Assembly: GCA_038373865.1 (NCBI GenBank)
Contig: JAXGGA010003959.1
Location: 1-64,000 of the forward strand
Source: Uloborus plumipes
Taxonomy: Eukaryota > Arthropoda > Arachnida > Araneae > Uloboridae
Direction: 5' to 3'
DNA: 64,000 bases
In this document: piece by piece, positions 11,431 to 23,043 of the stretch
Position numbering within the stretch: position 1 is the stretch's first letter
Layout of the letters: each line of letters opens with the position of its first letter
Notes under the pieces: model-generated
Seen by the model: the letters and a program-made list of their open reading frames with translations, nothing else
The model's database searches: none
Told to the model about the DNA's origin: nothing
Made by a program: the position numbers and the translations under genes

Positions 11431-13066
11431 GGAAGCGTCCCCAGCATTTGTTCTGCGAGGGGCAATTGTCCCCATTGCCCCCCGTTGGATTCGCACCTGG
11501 TGTGAATAATATTCGATGTAATTCAAGGCGACAAAAAAAAAAAACACTATTTTTCAACGAACAAAAATTAATGCAAAAAAAGTTTGAAGTAAAAAAATAA
11601 AAAAACAACGACTGTCGACCGGTGCTTTTTAGAGTGGCGCACCGGGCATTTGCCCGAATGCCCACATGGCCAGTCCGACCCTGGTCAAAAACAGCACGTG
11701 ACAGCATAAGTAGATGAACAACTGAATCAGAATGCATAAAAAAAACAAAGAATTGTGCCTGAGCCTTTTCGGACAGTGTCCCAAATAAGCCAGATTTTAA
11801 TGTTAAAATTCAGCATGTGCATCATCGTGACTAAAAAATGAATGGTACTTTCTTTGATAAAAATTATTAAAATTGGGATAGCCTAGATGGATTATAATTC
11901 TTTTCGCGGGACTTGAGAAATATCCAATGATCATATGCTGTGCTGCTTTTACCAATAAAATCTGGCTTATTTGCGACACTCTGTCACAAAAGGCTCAAGC
12001 ACAATTCTTTGTTTTTTTTATGCATTTCGATTCAGTTGTTCATCTACTGTCACGTGCTGTTTTTGACCCCAGTTGAAGTTTTGTAGGATTAAGGGACAAA
12101 TTGTCAGTTCGAGCAGTTTTTTCAATTCCTTCATCTTTAAGAAATATATTTTTTCCTGGTCTTTTGATCGATACGCATATCTGAATTTGCTCTCCACAAA
12201 GTAAAAAACAATGTACTACCATACTAGAGCCAATTTAAAAGACAAAAAATTAATAAAGTAGGTTCATTTTCAAGTTTCGGCTTCCAAACTTTCTCATCTT
12301 TTTACACGGGAAATACAGAGCTTTTGAGGTTTTGATTATTTATTCAGCAATCTCTGCACCTTTTAAATGAATAATAAAGTCCCGCATTTCCTCCACCAAT
12401 CACATTTCAAGGGATATTTGCATAAAATCTGACTATTGTCTAAACTTTTGCAACAACAAAAAAAAAAATGTCTTTTGTAATGTCCAAAATTTGATTCCAG
12501 TTATATTTTTAAGAACTCCGGACACGTATTTGGGACCATATTGTGTACCTGAAGTAGAAATTTGAAAGCATTTCGTTGAATAGTTTTCTTTTTATTCACA
12601 TATTTGCCATTTGTCTAAACTTTTGCATCGCAGTGTATATGTTTCAGAAACACCGATTAATGCTTGTTCAATGTTCCTTCATATAACTTTTTTAATTTTA
12701 TTTAAACAAATGTGATTGAAATCCAGTTCTGGGAACAATAGTAAAATTAATAGCAAAATTAACGATATTAATGCACTAATTTTACAAAATATTGCAAGCG
12801 TCTGATTCAAGAACACCTCCGTCAGTAAAGAAAAAATTTCAAACTTAATTTTTATCATTTTTTGTTTTCATCAAAGCGCTTTTATTTTTTATAGCAATTA
12901 TAACGATTAAAAATATAATGATGATGCATTTTTATCATATTAAATTAACATTGATATCACAAATTCGAAACATTTACTTCCCTTAGCTACATTTTATGAG
13001 GTCCCCCCTATCTATAAAAGTCTCAGCTCAGCCCCCCCTGAAACGATTTGTCTGCGTACGCCGCTG

Positions 13067-13601
13067 ATTGCTGTTAAATAATTTTATGTGTTTTATGCTA
13101 TTGGTTATTATATGTTACTAAGTGCTGTGTCTGTCGGTGAGTTGGGGAACTGATAAAAAACTACTAGGTAACTATAGTGAAAACCGATGTAAGCAAGTGA
13201 TAATGTGTTAATCTTTTCTCCTCCCTTGCCTTCCTCTCTGTCGCTTAATGTTAATCATTTGTTAAACTAAACATTTTTTTATGCTTTGATTAATCTTAAT
13301 TTGCAAAGGACTGCAGAAAATTTATGAGATTGTTGTTTGCCTACTTTTCCAACCTGTTTTTGAAGTCCCAATTGTCCCATATAAGGCCTCAAAATGCAGA
13401 ATTTTAAAACTTTTTTTCAAAAATTTGCCCGGGAGAGAACCCTCCTGACCCCCTAAAATTACAGATATTCTACCCCACTTAATAAAGTTCTCATTGGATA
13501 TCTCTCTTGATACCCCTACCCCCAATAAAGGTCAGTTCAAGAAAATAAGAATAAAGAAATGAAAAAAAAAAAAACACACACACACGCACATCAAACATGG
13601 A
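13067..13601. other. TSD and AT-rich flank ending in an A/CA tract
   Basis: Begins with the second ATTGCTGT copy of hAT-A. 13330-13520 is C-rich, repeat-like sequence, and 13562-13589 is an A-run followed by CA dinucleotides. No gene is seen. Confidence 0.4.
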
Positions 13602-14015
13602 ACAAATAACACAAGTGAAATAGAAAACTGCAATTAGGAGAGGTAAAAAGAGAAAGGTTGAATCCAGAGCTCATCAGCCGTGGGGGATTCAAGAGTGGTT
13701 GAAAGACCAAAAAATTTAAATATAAACTATGAAGAGGATGTTTAAGTTCAAAATATGCAATCTACTGATCCGCATTGGGCAAAAATCACCTTATGTACAA
13801 TTTGCAGACTTGCATTCAGTGATTTTTGCCCAATGCAGATCTGTAGATTGCATATTTTGAGCTTAAACATCCTCTTTTTTTTCTCATGGTTTATGTTTAA
13901 AATTTTCAAACTTTCGACCACTCTTGAATCCCCCATAGCTGATGAGCTCTGGATTCAACCTTTCTCTTTTTATCTCTCCTAATTGCCGTTTTCTATTTCA
14001 CTTGTATTATTTGTT
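13602..14015. mobile_element. palindromic MITE-like element, ~200-bp arms
   Basis: The sequence from ACAAATAACACAAGTGAAAT (13602) is the near-exact inverted repeat of the stretch ending ATTTCACTTGTATTATTTGT (14015). Matching landmarks include AATCCAGAGCTCATCAGC versus GCTGATGAGCTCTGGATT, and TTGGGCAAAAATCACC versus GTGATTTTTGCCCAA. Only a ~30-bp loop near 13795-13825 is unpaired. No target duplication was identified, so a simple inverted duplication is also possible. Confidence 0.75.
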
Positions 14016-15052
14016 TGTATTATTTTTTCTTGGCTTTTAGTTTAGCTGCTTTTCGCATCGATGGGCTTTTGGTGTGGTCTCTTTGTCTTTCTTCTTACAG
14101 ACTTAACGGGGGCCCTAAGCTGTTGCAGGCCCCTCTTGTATCCCGGAAAACTTAGGTAGAAAAACCAACCATTTTTTTACTTTGTGTGTCTCATTCACTG
14201 ATACGTCCCCGAATGTTTTTTAATTCTGCTGCTGTCTTTCCTTTTTAATTGACCTTGCAGCAGGATGGGTATCAGAAAAGTTGACTTCTTTCAAGTCTGA
14301 TGTAGAGTAGATTATCCCCACTTATAGAGGGCCTGGAGGATACTCTTTCAACAAAATGTTTGAGAATTAGATATAAAATTTTGCATTTGAGGAATTATAT
14401 GAAATTATTAAGACATCAAGAATTGGAGAGAAAAAAAGCGGCAAAGAAAAACCCTTTAAAAGTTATACATTCAATCAAAATAAAAATAGTTTGTGGTTCG
14501 ACACATTATTGAGAGATAGTAAACTAGAAATATGAAAGAGAGGAGAAAAAATAATATGTCTGAAAAATTACTGAAATGTGGCATATTTCAAAGGTATTTT
14601 TGCTTAAAACTAACAATCCTATGTGATCTATTACAGCAAATCTCAACTGTTGAACAAGGACTGGTTAGAAAAATCTGACTGGCCTTCACTAAAGGTCAAG
14701 ATTCACGGTCGCCACTTCCCACGTGGCGACTCAAAATAACTTCCTCAGTCGCTCAATTTTTACCTCTCCTCTGTTCCAAAAAAAAAAAAATCTGGAGTGA
14801 ACTGAAACTATGCACTAAATCCAACAGGGTGGAAGACAATTGTCAAAATATTAATTTTTGCATAGTCGCCATATTTGGTCATAAGAAAGATGAAAGTAGA
14901 AAAGACTTGTGTGTCTAAGTTTCCAAAAACTGAACTGAATATGTATTGCAATGTATATAGTGCAACTGCTATCAAAAATAACACAAAATGTTATTATTTT
15001 CTTATTCCTTGATTTCTTTTTAGATCTGTACGTATAATATTTAATTGTTTTC
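14016..15052. other. unassigned AT-rich stretch
   Basis: No gene, TIR pair or RNA gene is seen. A short GC-rich patch at 14705-14735 contains GTCGCCACTTCCCACGTGGC, an imperfect inverted motif of no known role. Confidence 0.35.
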
Positions 15053-15056
15053 TTAA

Positions 15057-15287
15057 CCTTTAGGAACCGGGCGGTACACATGTTGTACCATAAGTCTTTT
15101 TTCTTTAGAAGACGGGGTTGAAATTCTCACTCGAACCCTTTGGAATCGGGGATTTTTTCAAGGTTTCATACATCTGGTACGACAGTTTATACCTTCTCTT
15201 TTCAATGGAAAAGAAATCTGTGGTTCAACTGTCGTACTACCTGGGTCGAAAGAAAAATTTCTATATGAACAGCCCGGAACCAGACGG
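15057..15287. mobile_element. piggyBac-type MITE, 231 bp, TTAA flanks
   Basis: It is flanked by TTAA at 15053-15056 and 15288-15291. The left end CCTTTAGGAACCGGGCGG and the right end (reverse complement CCGTCTGGTTCCGGGCTG) are inverted repeats beginning CC. TTAA targeting with CC ends is piggyBac-like. Inner palindromic motifs (GGTAC...GTACC near 15072-15096, and TGGTACGACAGTT versus AACTGTCGTACTACC) are present. There is no coding capacity. Confidence 0.7.
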
Positions 15288-15407
15288 TTAAAAAAATGAA
15301 AAGTTTAATCTTCAGAATATTATCTTCTCCTCATTGCTTTAGACGCTAACGCTCCGAAAACTGACCATTTCATCTGAATTTTAGTTTTTTCCGAATTTTT
15401 AATAATG

Positions 15408-15655
15408 CAATTGAAGGGGCAAGTGTCTAAAGGTGGTACGTGACAATTTTTGAAAAACATACTTTTTATCATGGATGAAATTGATAAGGTATTAATTTCT
15501 TTTTTGAAAAGCTTTTTTAGAAATTTAAAAAAATGTCACATATTTTCTTTATTCACTTGCCCCCTCAATTGTGTTTGAATTTGTGTATTGAATTTGTGTA
15601 ATTCGGCGAAATTCAAATATCACATATCACCTTTATCCACTTGCACCTTCAATTA
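15408..15655. repeat. three copies of one arm sequence, two inverted
   Basis: CAATTGAAGGGGCAAGTG at 15408 (plus) is repeated in inverse at 15554-15571 (CACTTGCCCCCTCAATTG) and again at 15638-15655 (CACTTGCACCTTCAATTA). Similarity extends inward through TAAAGG and TGTGACA. The first two could be the TIRs of a ~164-bp MITE, with the third left by a second partial copy. Confidence 0.65.
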
Positions 15656-15823
15656 CTTTTATGCCACAAATTTAAAAATCCGCTCGTATTGGCAAAAACT
15701 CTAACAGGCATACAACTTTTGTCGCCAATTTTGTTTGAGATAGGAATCGGAGGATTTTTGCTTTCTTTAGTGTTTGTCTTCGGCTTTGATGTTTGATGCA
15801 ATGTCAATCAATTAAATTGTTAA

Positions 15824-16720
15824 GAGGCAGTTTTTACAAAACTCAGGCAGATCAGATACATACCATTTTTGATTTCGCTAAAAATTTTGCAGTGGTTTCT
15901 TCGAATGATTTTAGAAAAAACGTAATTTTTCTTCTCCTCCAAAAAAAATTTTTAGGACCCATTTTGAAAGTTGGTCCCCACTAAGTGTTTTTCTGAAATC
16001 AACATTTTTTAATATTCGATTATCTCTACCTGTTGAGCATCAAAGAATTTTTCACAATTACATCCACACATTTAGTGTCTAAATCGAAATATGTTTCAAA
16101 TTTTGTAGCTGATCTTGAGGGAACATCTTGTCGGGGGTTTCCAAACTTCGCAGAAGAAAAAGAAAAAGTCATGGTTTAATGCCTCTTACCTCCCTGCACT
16201 GAGTGTCAACAGCAGTTTTTGCATGAAACTTAGTACTATGTAAATCGACCATTAGTTTCAACGCTAATCCTCAATGCTGAGGAATAATGGTAATTTTTGT
16301 TCGTACAGAAATGAAAAAGTGTAATCTCTGTGTGCTGAGGATCAAAAGGGAACTTAATAAGTGTCTTTAAACTAGAATGTATGTATTTTCACAAACAAGT
16401 GATAGAACTTTGGGCAACTGTCCCCTGAAGGCCTGCCATAAAATTTTAAAATATATTACGATTTGGACACTAAATGTGATGTTATCGGAAAAAATTCTTT
16501 GGTTGATGTTCAATTTGCAGACATAATTTAATATTAAAAAGCGTCGATTTCTGAAAAACACTAAGTCAGGACCACCTTTCTAAAGTTTTGCGAGTCCAAA
16601 AAGAAAGGATATGTGTCTTTTGAAATCTTTAGAAGAATCTGACTTAAAAATTTTAGCAAAATCAAAAATGATGTTTATCTGAACACCCCATTTCTGCCCG
16701 GTTCTCGTTAAAACTGCCTC
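15824..16720. mobile_element. TTAA-flanked palindromic MITE, relative of 40234-49304
   Basis: It lies between TTAA at 15820-15823 and 16721-16724. The ends are GAGGCAGTTTT and its inverse. The arms continue inward for ~300 bp each (for example CATTTAGTGTCTAAATCGAA near 16069 versus TTTGGACACTAAATGTGATG near 16463), so most of the 897 bp can fold back. Just inside the terminus it shares TTTTTGATTTCGCTAAAAAT with the large element (TTTTTGATTTTGCTAAAAAT there), as well as GAG-type ends and the same target. It has no reading frame and is presumably mobilised in trans. Confidence 0.75.
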
Positions 16721-16724
16721 TTAA

Positions 16725-17971
16725 TCGACAAATGTACTTTAACACTCCTTTAATTTGTTCAAATGTGATATGATTTCAATAATTTTGCTTGAGTGTTTTA
16801 ATATTTTGCTATCAATATATGTTTGGCCAGTATGTTTATCTCTGTTCAGAGTACCATAACAACATGAATTCATTTCATAGTTATTTATATTTTTTATAAT
16901 GCCGTTGGTATAGGAAATTTAGTTTGATTTAAGAAAATATTATTTTGTGTGATTGATAACGAAGTTTGAACTATTAATCCTGAAATACTTGATAGGCAAA
17001 CTTATTTAGGAAGAATTTACTCTTTGGAAATAAGCATTTTACTATGTACTATGTGAGTCTGAAATCCATTTAAGACTTAGATCAAAACAGCTAGTTAAAA
17101 CATAATTATGTTTTTCGTTGTTATTAATTTGAGGAAACCTGTTAAAATAATGCTCGAAAATATTCGAAAAATATTGAAAATAGATATTCATTGAATTTGT
17201 AAGAAAAGCAGTCAAAAACTTTGTACAATGAATGAAGTTAAAAATGCAAGACAACGTGTCTACAAGCACAAATAAAAGGATTAAAAAGAGTTAGAAAACT
17301 GTGGCAAATAGCTATTTCGGGGCTATTATAAATAAAGCCCCATCATCAGTGCTAAAAGATGATGGTTCAGTGAACCATCATCTTGCATTTTTAACTTCAG
17401 ATATTCATTGCTTGCTTTTGCTTTTTCAAAGGCAAGGATAAAAAAAAAATGCTCTGATTTAGAGAATTTAATTGATCTTAAATTATTTGATGTGTAGTTT
17501 TCATTAATAAATTTATAGTTTAAGACAGGTGTTTTTTGTTATTTTTTTATTTTTATATTTTTTTACATATAGTTCTTCTTTATAATTTTTGATTTTTATA
17601 GTAGTTAAATTTTTAACTAAAATTAAGAGTTTATTATTTGTTATAATTGTGGTTTTGTAGTTTGAACCAAAGTCAATGAATTATTTTATTGTTATTTACT
17701 TTCTGCTTCTGCTCTGCTTTTATAGTATTGAAAAAGAATTTTATTAAAACAGTACAAACTTAAAATTTAGGTTATTGTTTTAATGATGTTGAATATTTTG
17801 AGTTTTAAAAGCATTAAAATTATAAGATTGGAGTTGAAATTAAACTAAAAATAATGCTAACTATAATCAATCCTCATGAATAAAGTGCATCAATATTTGT
17901 CACTTAGACAGAAATGGGCAACGTTTCATTTTTACCATGACTGTTTTCACATGGTTTATCAATGGTTTTTT
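16725..17971. other. AT-rich stretch with one short perfect palindrome
   Basis: No gene is supported. The palindrome at 17356-17384 is listed separately. GGTTTTTT (17964-17971) is the left target duplication of the next element. Confidence 0.35.
17356..17384. repeat. 29-bp perfect palindrome (14-bp arms, 1-nt centre)
   Basis: AAGATGATGGTTCA at 17356-17369, then G, then the exact inverse TGAACCATCATCTT at 17371-17384. A further CCATCATC lies just upstream at 17339-17346. It could extrude as a tight hairpin; no role is evident. Confidence 0.8.
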
Positions 17972-19739
17972 CAGTGCCGTATACCAGACAATTATTTCGG
18001 AGAGGGTTTTACCAACACATTTCTGGTGAAATACATATGATAAAAGAAATTTGATTTCATGCTCTATATTCTATTGTTTTTTGTTACAGTAGGTGCTTAT
18101 GGGTGATTAACATAAGAAATAAAATAATATATCTTTCTAATGAAGTAAAAAATTCTGCTATGTACAAATCACCTTTGTCCAAGTTAAAAAGGTGTATATT
18201 GTTGTGTATGAAATTATGTTTGCAAAAACTACAATAAAGATAAATACTGCATATATATATATAAATCTCTTTGTTCTATCATTCAATAATAATAATTTAA
18301 TATTTCAAATGAAATTGAAGAGTAAATAAGAAAATTTGAAATGAAATAGTAATACAGTGAAACCTCGCTTAATGGACACCCCTTCAAAGCGGACACCCCT
18401 CATTATGGACAGTTTATTTTTTTCCCGTCCTTTTTCTAGAGTTAAACCATTAAGAATCCCCTCATTAAAGCGGATACTCACTTAACCGGATATGGACACA
18501 GCTTATCTTGTAAAAAGGCTCTTTCTTTACTCATTAAAACGGATACCGACGGACAAGTTCGGAGAAATCTGTCTAGACTCTTGTTCGGAAAAAAAAGATA
18601 AGAAATCCATTGAAAATTCTTGATTCAGTTCACTTCCAATACAGAGATTGTTAAACACAAAGGGAGACAACCACAAAGGTGAATTAGTAACACCTTCTTC
18701 CACAACAAGCCACAAAAGTACACTACCATTTTAGAACTTGATGGGAAAATGTCTGCTGAGGTGGAAAGCGAATGTTGCTTTAGTATAGGGAATACATTTT
18801 AGGCTTTTGGGGACATCTCAGATTCTAAGAAATACAGCTGTTAGTCATAGAGTGAGACTCTACTCGGTAAACAGGTCAAAAGTTTTGATCTTCTCCCTAG
18901 AGTAATCAAACTGTCCGCCATGTCAGGGCTATAGATCATAGGGTCCTGCTGCCATGTGCTCTTCAGTATTTACGATAGACTTTGAAAACATGATTTAGCC
19001 TAAATCATATTAAAACCTCTTTTGCCAGAATGTGGTCTCTTCTGCACTTTATCAGTTCCCGATGAACGGGGTCAATTGTTGAAAAGTGATGCGTACTTAA
19101 TTTTAGCAACAGTGTTTCTTTTGAAGTGAAAAAGAATGGGATAGCATAAGCGTGTGAATGGAAAGAATTGGTGATTATTGCCCAGAGGAGAAGTGAAGTT
19201 CCTTGGAATGATTTAGTTTCATTTCTAGAGTTTTGGAAGACGTACCTCGTTTGACCCTGTTGCATCATGTGTCCTCTATTCCCGTCTACGTAGAAAAAAT
19301 GTCTCGCAAAGCTTTGACTTTAAAAAAAACCCAAAAAGGAGGAAGAACCCATTAATAAATTAACAAAATTAATACGCCTCAGTGGTGAAAATGCTTTTAA
19401 TGAACTAAAGCTTATTCCATTTCATTATTTTTCTGTAATCACAAAAATATAGCTCTTGATCAGGGAGTAAGTTTTCTTTTAATATGTGTAGTTAATTGCT
19501 CTGTAATAATTAAATTATTTAGAAACTAATTTTATATTCACTTTTCTTGTCCCTCCCTTAAGCGGACACCCCTTTAAACCGGACAATATTTAGGTCCCCT
19601 TTAGTGTCTGTATTGGAGAGGTTTTACTGTAATATTATATGTCAACAAAAAAGGGTATTAGGAAGCATTTTAGGGATAGTTTTGAAAAATTTCGGAGGGG
19701 GTTTGAACCGTAAAAACCCACCCCTAAAGTACGGCCTTG
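17972..19739. mobile_element. hAT element, copy A of the family also at 58179
   Basis: The left end CAGTGCCGTATACCAGACAA and the right end (reverse complement CAAGGCCGTACTTTAGGGGT) share CARKGCCGTA-type termini. The flanks are a perfect 8-bp duplication, GGTTTTTT (17964-17971 and 19740-19747). After removing the pogo-like insertion at 18355-19629, the remaining ~490 bp aligns in opposite orientation with 58179-58662, including GTTTGCAAAAACTACAATAA. It is a non-autonomous hAT. Confidence 0.85.
18355..19629. mobile_element. pogo/Tc1-mariner-type element nested in a hAT
   Basis: The left end CAGTGAAACCTCGCTTAATG and the right end (reverse complement CAGTAAAACCTCTCCAATAC) are inverted, with TA on both sides (18353-18354 and 19630-19631). 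CAGTRAAACCTC ends with TA targets are typical of pogo/Tigger-like elements. GCGGACACCCCT and related AAGCGGA words recur near both ends. The 1275-bp interior has no recognisable transposase; the longest frame (19005-19268, minus) matches nothing I know. Confidence 0.75.
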
Positions 19740-21863
19740 GGTTTTTTCTACCTTTTGCCCAAATTTAGCCAACCATATTTTAAATGAAAAAAAAAAGATT
19801 CAATTTTTGTAATTTTCTATTTCTTTTCAAAATTCAATATTTTAGTAAAGTTGAAAGTTAAAAAAAAAGTATATATTTGTACATAATTGCACCCTTAGAT
19901 TTGTTGGTAATATGGTAGCAGTAATCTAAACATGCATATTTTCACAGCATTGACTGTAAAAGCTATTTAGCAAAAGTTCTAAAGTTTGTTACTTTTGTGA
20001 CCATTTTAAACATCAGTTATGGAACCAGTACTGATTTTCAATCTATTTACATGCTAAATCTTGAACAATAAGCCATTTGATGTCAAAAAGAAAATTAACC
20101 TTTCTAGTTATTCAAATGCATTTTTTTTTTTTGCCTTAAATAAGATGGTAAAAAATTCTTTTTTTTCACTTGTGGTAGGTTTATTGTGTGTATTTTCAAC
20201 TTGGCAATATAATTTTATGCACCAAAAAAAAAAAAAAAAAAAAAAATCATTATACTTCCACCTTATATCTAAAATAAATAAATACATAAAAATGAAGTAA
20301 AAAATGAAAGTTCGTTTTGTTTTAACAAAAAATATTTTGGAAATGAAATTTAAATTTATTAAAGAAGAAAAAATTTGTCCTTTTCGAAATGACGCAGATT
20401 TTGGAACGTTTCCTATCTATTATCAGAATTTGTTTTATAGTATCTTTAAAGCTTTTAGATATTTAGCTTATAGTATAATAATCCCTTTCTAGTTATTATT
20501 TCTAAAGTTTCTTTTTATTATTATTTGTTTTTTTTTTACTATTTATTTGACATACTTTTTTACTAGTTTCATCTTGAATGAAAAAGTTGCAATTTAATTC
20601 ATTGCTTATGAACATAGGCCTAATATTCAGATTTTATGTATTTGCTGGGCTTCTTTATTTCGGCATAACTAAAAAAAAAAAAAAACTTTAAAAAAAGTAA
20701 TAAATATCAACCTGAAAATGACAATACGATATAGAAGGCAAAATAATTAATAAAACAGATTTCATAAAAAAGTAATAGTTATGATTAAATATTTTTAATG
20801 ATGGCATTAAGAATTGTTACATTTGTGCATTGTATAGTAAACTTTTTTACTAAAAAAAATTAAGTTAAATTTAATTTCTTTTTATTTTTTGCATCTCCCT
20901 CCTCCTCTCCCAAGTATTAAATGTTATTCTTCATTTTTTTTCAAAACTTGTTCCTACTTCTCTTACTTTGTTTTTTCATTCCTTATTTATCACTTTTTTT
21001 CCGATCAAACTAGTTAAATTTGAAGTCGAGATCTTTTTGCATAAGAATTAGTAAGAATGGTGTATGCTTTTTAAAGGGCTTTTTTTTTTACTGTTCAGTG
21101 CTATTATACTAACATTTGCTAGAAGTTTTGAATTAAATCCAAAATTTTCTTATCCATTCAGAAAGTTTTACAACACTATTTTTTTTTTTTTTTGTCACAT
21201 TCATCACAATGGGTGTGTCACACCCGCCACAAACTTTTGTCATTCCTGTTGCATGAAAATTTTCCCTCAGAATAAATATTGGATCATATTTAAACATTTT
21301 GCTATTATTCAGACTTGTAAACATTAAGACTTTTGGAAAGCTTCATGTTTTTCTGTGGAAAAATACATTTGCTACATTAAATTAAGCATCTTTTTAATGA
21401 CTGGTGTGTCAGCCAGACCTTATAACTTCATTTTTATTTTAAAAATTGTGTTAAATAATTTATGGGGAATTCGGTTCTAAATTATAGACACAAGTCACAA
21501 ATAGGAATTTATATTTTTTCAATTCTTTATTTCTTTCGTTTTCTTTATAATTTCAAACCTCTTATCATTACTTTTAATTTGATGTTACTTGTAGCAATAA
21601 AATAATTTTGAAATTTTGACTTTTTCATGGAATTGCCTAATAGGGAAATACAGTAGCCTAAAAAATCGGCGTCTCAAATGTCTGAGGTTCTGGTTAATTT
21701 AAGGTGTTTTACTGACATTTTAAGCATATGTTTAATAGCTAAAAAGATGATTTGCATTAAAATATGAAAATCTGAATCGAACACTGTTGTAAAAATTTCT
21801 TCTTCTATATACAATGAAGTAATTTACAAATAGTATTGAGAGGTCAATATCAATAACACACAT
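19740..21863. other. very AT-rich stretch without a gene
   Basis: Homopolymer runs (A-run at about 20223-20246, T-run near 21180-21193) and no supported coding region. Two adjacent short frames near 20061-20492 are low-complexity and not called. Confidence 0.4.
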
Positions 21864-22519
21864 GCTAAGTACCAGGAAATATTCTTTGACTACCAGATTA
21901 AGGTATGCTTAGGAAACGATATGAAAAAACATTCTTCAAATTACCATTGTTTATTTTCCCCATTTCCTCCGAAAAGCCTTAAGTTTCTACTTCTAAACAA
22001 ATTTTCCGGATAATCGGAGTTTTCAGTAATCCAAGGTGAGCCCCAATTGTCTCAGATTTTGGAGACTGTTGTATAAAAACATTACCATTCCTTTGAAACA
22101 AAAATGTTGTTTTTGTGTTTCACATCCATTGGAGTTTTTAGCCTCTTTTGTGTGGATAGATTCATTTTAGATTTCATAAGATAATTATGTCACTAAAATT
22201 AATACTATTAAAATATGTTGAATTGTATTCCTAATCTTTCTTGTTCAGATATTGTTTTTTTCCCCTTTATTTACGGTAATTGTTCACTGAAGTAGCTATT
22301 TTTGTGTTTTTAATAAAAATAACTTATAAACGTTGAATGCTAAAGAAAGAATGCTAAAAGAAATGCCTTTAGATGCATTTTTACTTCAAAATTGTTGTAC
22401 AAATATAACATTTTCTGGAAATTGAAGAATGCAATAATTTTAGAATTTAAAAGCTAAAACTTGGGAAAGTGAAAATTTAATCTCTTTTTTAGAAATTCTA
22501 CCGAATTCTTAGGAGAAAT
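21864..22519 (+). repeat. 656-bp dispersed block, copy 2 (sister at 186-844)
   Basis: This copy is nearly identical to 186-844 and begins GCTAAGTACCAGGAAATATT. Here the left flank (AACACACAT) is continuous with the block, so this copy shows the state without the hAT that abuts copy 1. After GGAGAAAT at 22519 the two loci diverge completely. Confidence 0.85.
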
Positions 22520-23043
22520 CACGAGAGTTTGCTAATCAAGCTTGCCATATTTGTCTTTAGTAGTACTGATGAATTCTCAAAAATCGTACTGGAATCTCCT
22601 TACAGGTATTCAAACATTTTTATTAACTCCTGTCTGTATTTAATGATTAATGCATTATGAAAGTACTTATAGAATAAAAAAAATGATAGAAAATTTGTGC
22701 ATGATTATAGAATAGAAATTCTTTTTATAAATTAAAAATTGTGCATTATGACCTTAAAATGTTAGTTTTACCTTATTTCATTCACTTCACACTTTTTCTT
22801 CATTGAGTATTAGTTGTGCTCTTGTATTATATTTATTAGCTTTATTTGTAAATATGCTTCAATGTCATTGTGACAATTCTAAGCTGAATAAGAAGGCCAA
22901 TGAAGAAGCTGCATATGTTGGGGCGAAAAGAAACCTCCAAGATTAATTGCAACATGTGGGCGAGCATTATCTTGTTGAAATATAGTTCCAAGAATTAATA
23001 CATTAATGTGTTACGAACTTCTGAGGTTCTGACGAAAGGGTTG
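22520..23043. other. unassigned AT-rich stretch
   Basis: No gene or repeat structure is supported. The stretch ends at the left terminus of the next element. Confidence 0.3.

Larger units (their letters stand above)
8396..11683. mobile_element. hAT-type element B, nested in the foldback arm
   Basis: The termini CAGGGTCGGACTGG and CCAGTCCGACCCTG are a perfect 14-bp inverted repeat. The flanks are the identical 8-mer GTCAAAAA (8388-8395 and 11684-11691). The 3288-bp interior has no transposase. It carries an AT-rich minisatellite, a GC-rich 74-bp minisatellite, a fragment resembling the 4374-6272 element, and a truncated hAT-C copy. It is therefore a non-autonomous carrier that has accumulated foreign sequence. 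Confidence 0.88.
7817..12635. mobile_element. Tc1/mariner-type foldback element, split by hAT-B
   Basis: The ends are CACTGCGATGCAAAAGTTTA and its inverted counterpart, each next to TA (815-816 and 12636-12637 in the last digits). The inverted repeat does not stop at a short TIR. It continues through 7817-8395 plus 11692-11799 on the left and 11955-12635 on the right, so each arm is ~690 bp around a ~155-bp loop. Without the 3.29-kb hAT inserted in its left arm the element is about 1.52 kb. The arms are diverged by substitutions and small indels. No intact transposase remains. Confidence 0.8.
7538..13066. mobile_element. hAT-type element A, outermost shell of a four-deep nest
   Basis: The left end CAGTGGCGTACTCAGGGGGT and the right end (reverse complement CAGCGGCGTACGCAGACAAA) are inverted repeats. 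The element is flanked by a perfect 8-bp duplication, ATTGCTGT (7530-7537 and 13067-13074), the hAT hallmark. Without the foldback element nested at 7817-12635 it is only about 0.7 kb and has no transposase, so it is non-autonomous. Confidence 0.85.

Noticed and set aside
11177..11737. 186-codon minus-strand open frame
   Set aside because: It runs through the 74-bp minisatellite and past the hAT-B boundary into foldback sequence; its repeated LKRQYCFKLRRPLLT is a by-product of the tandem repeat, not a protein.
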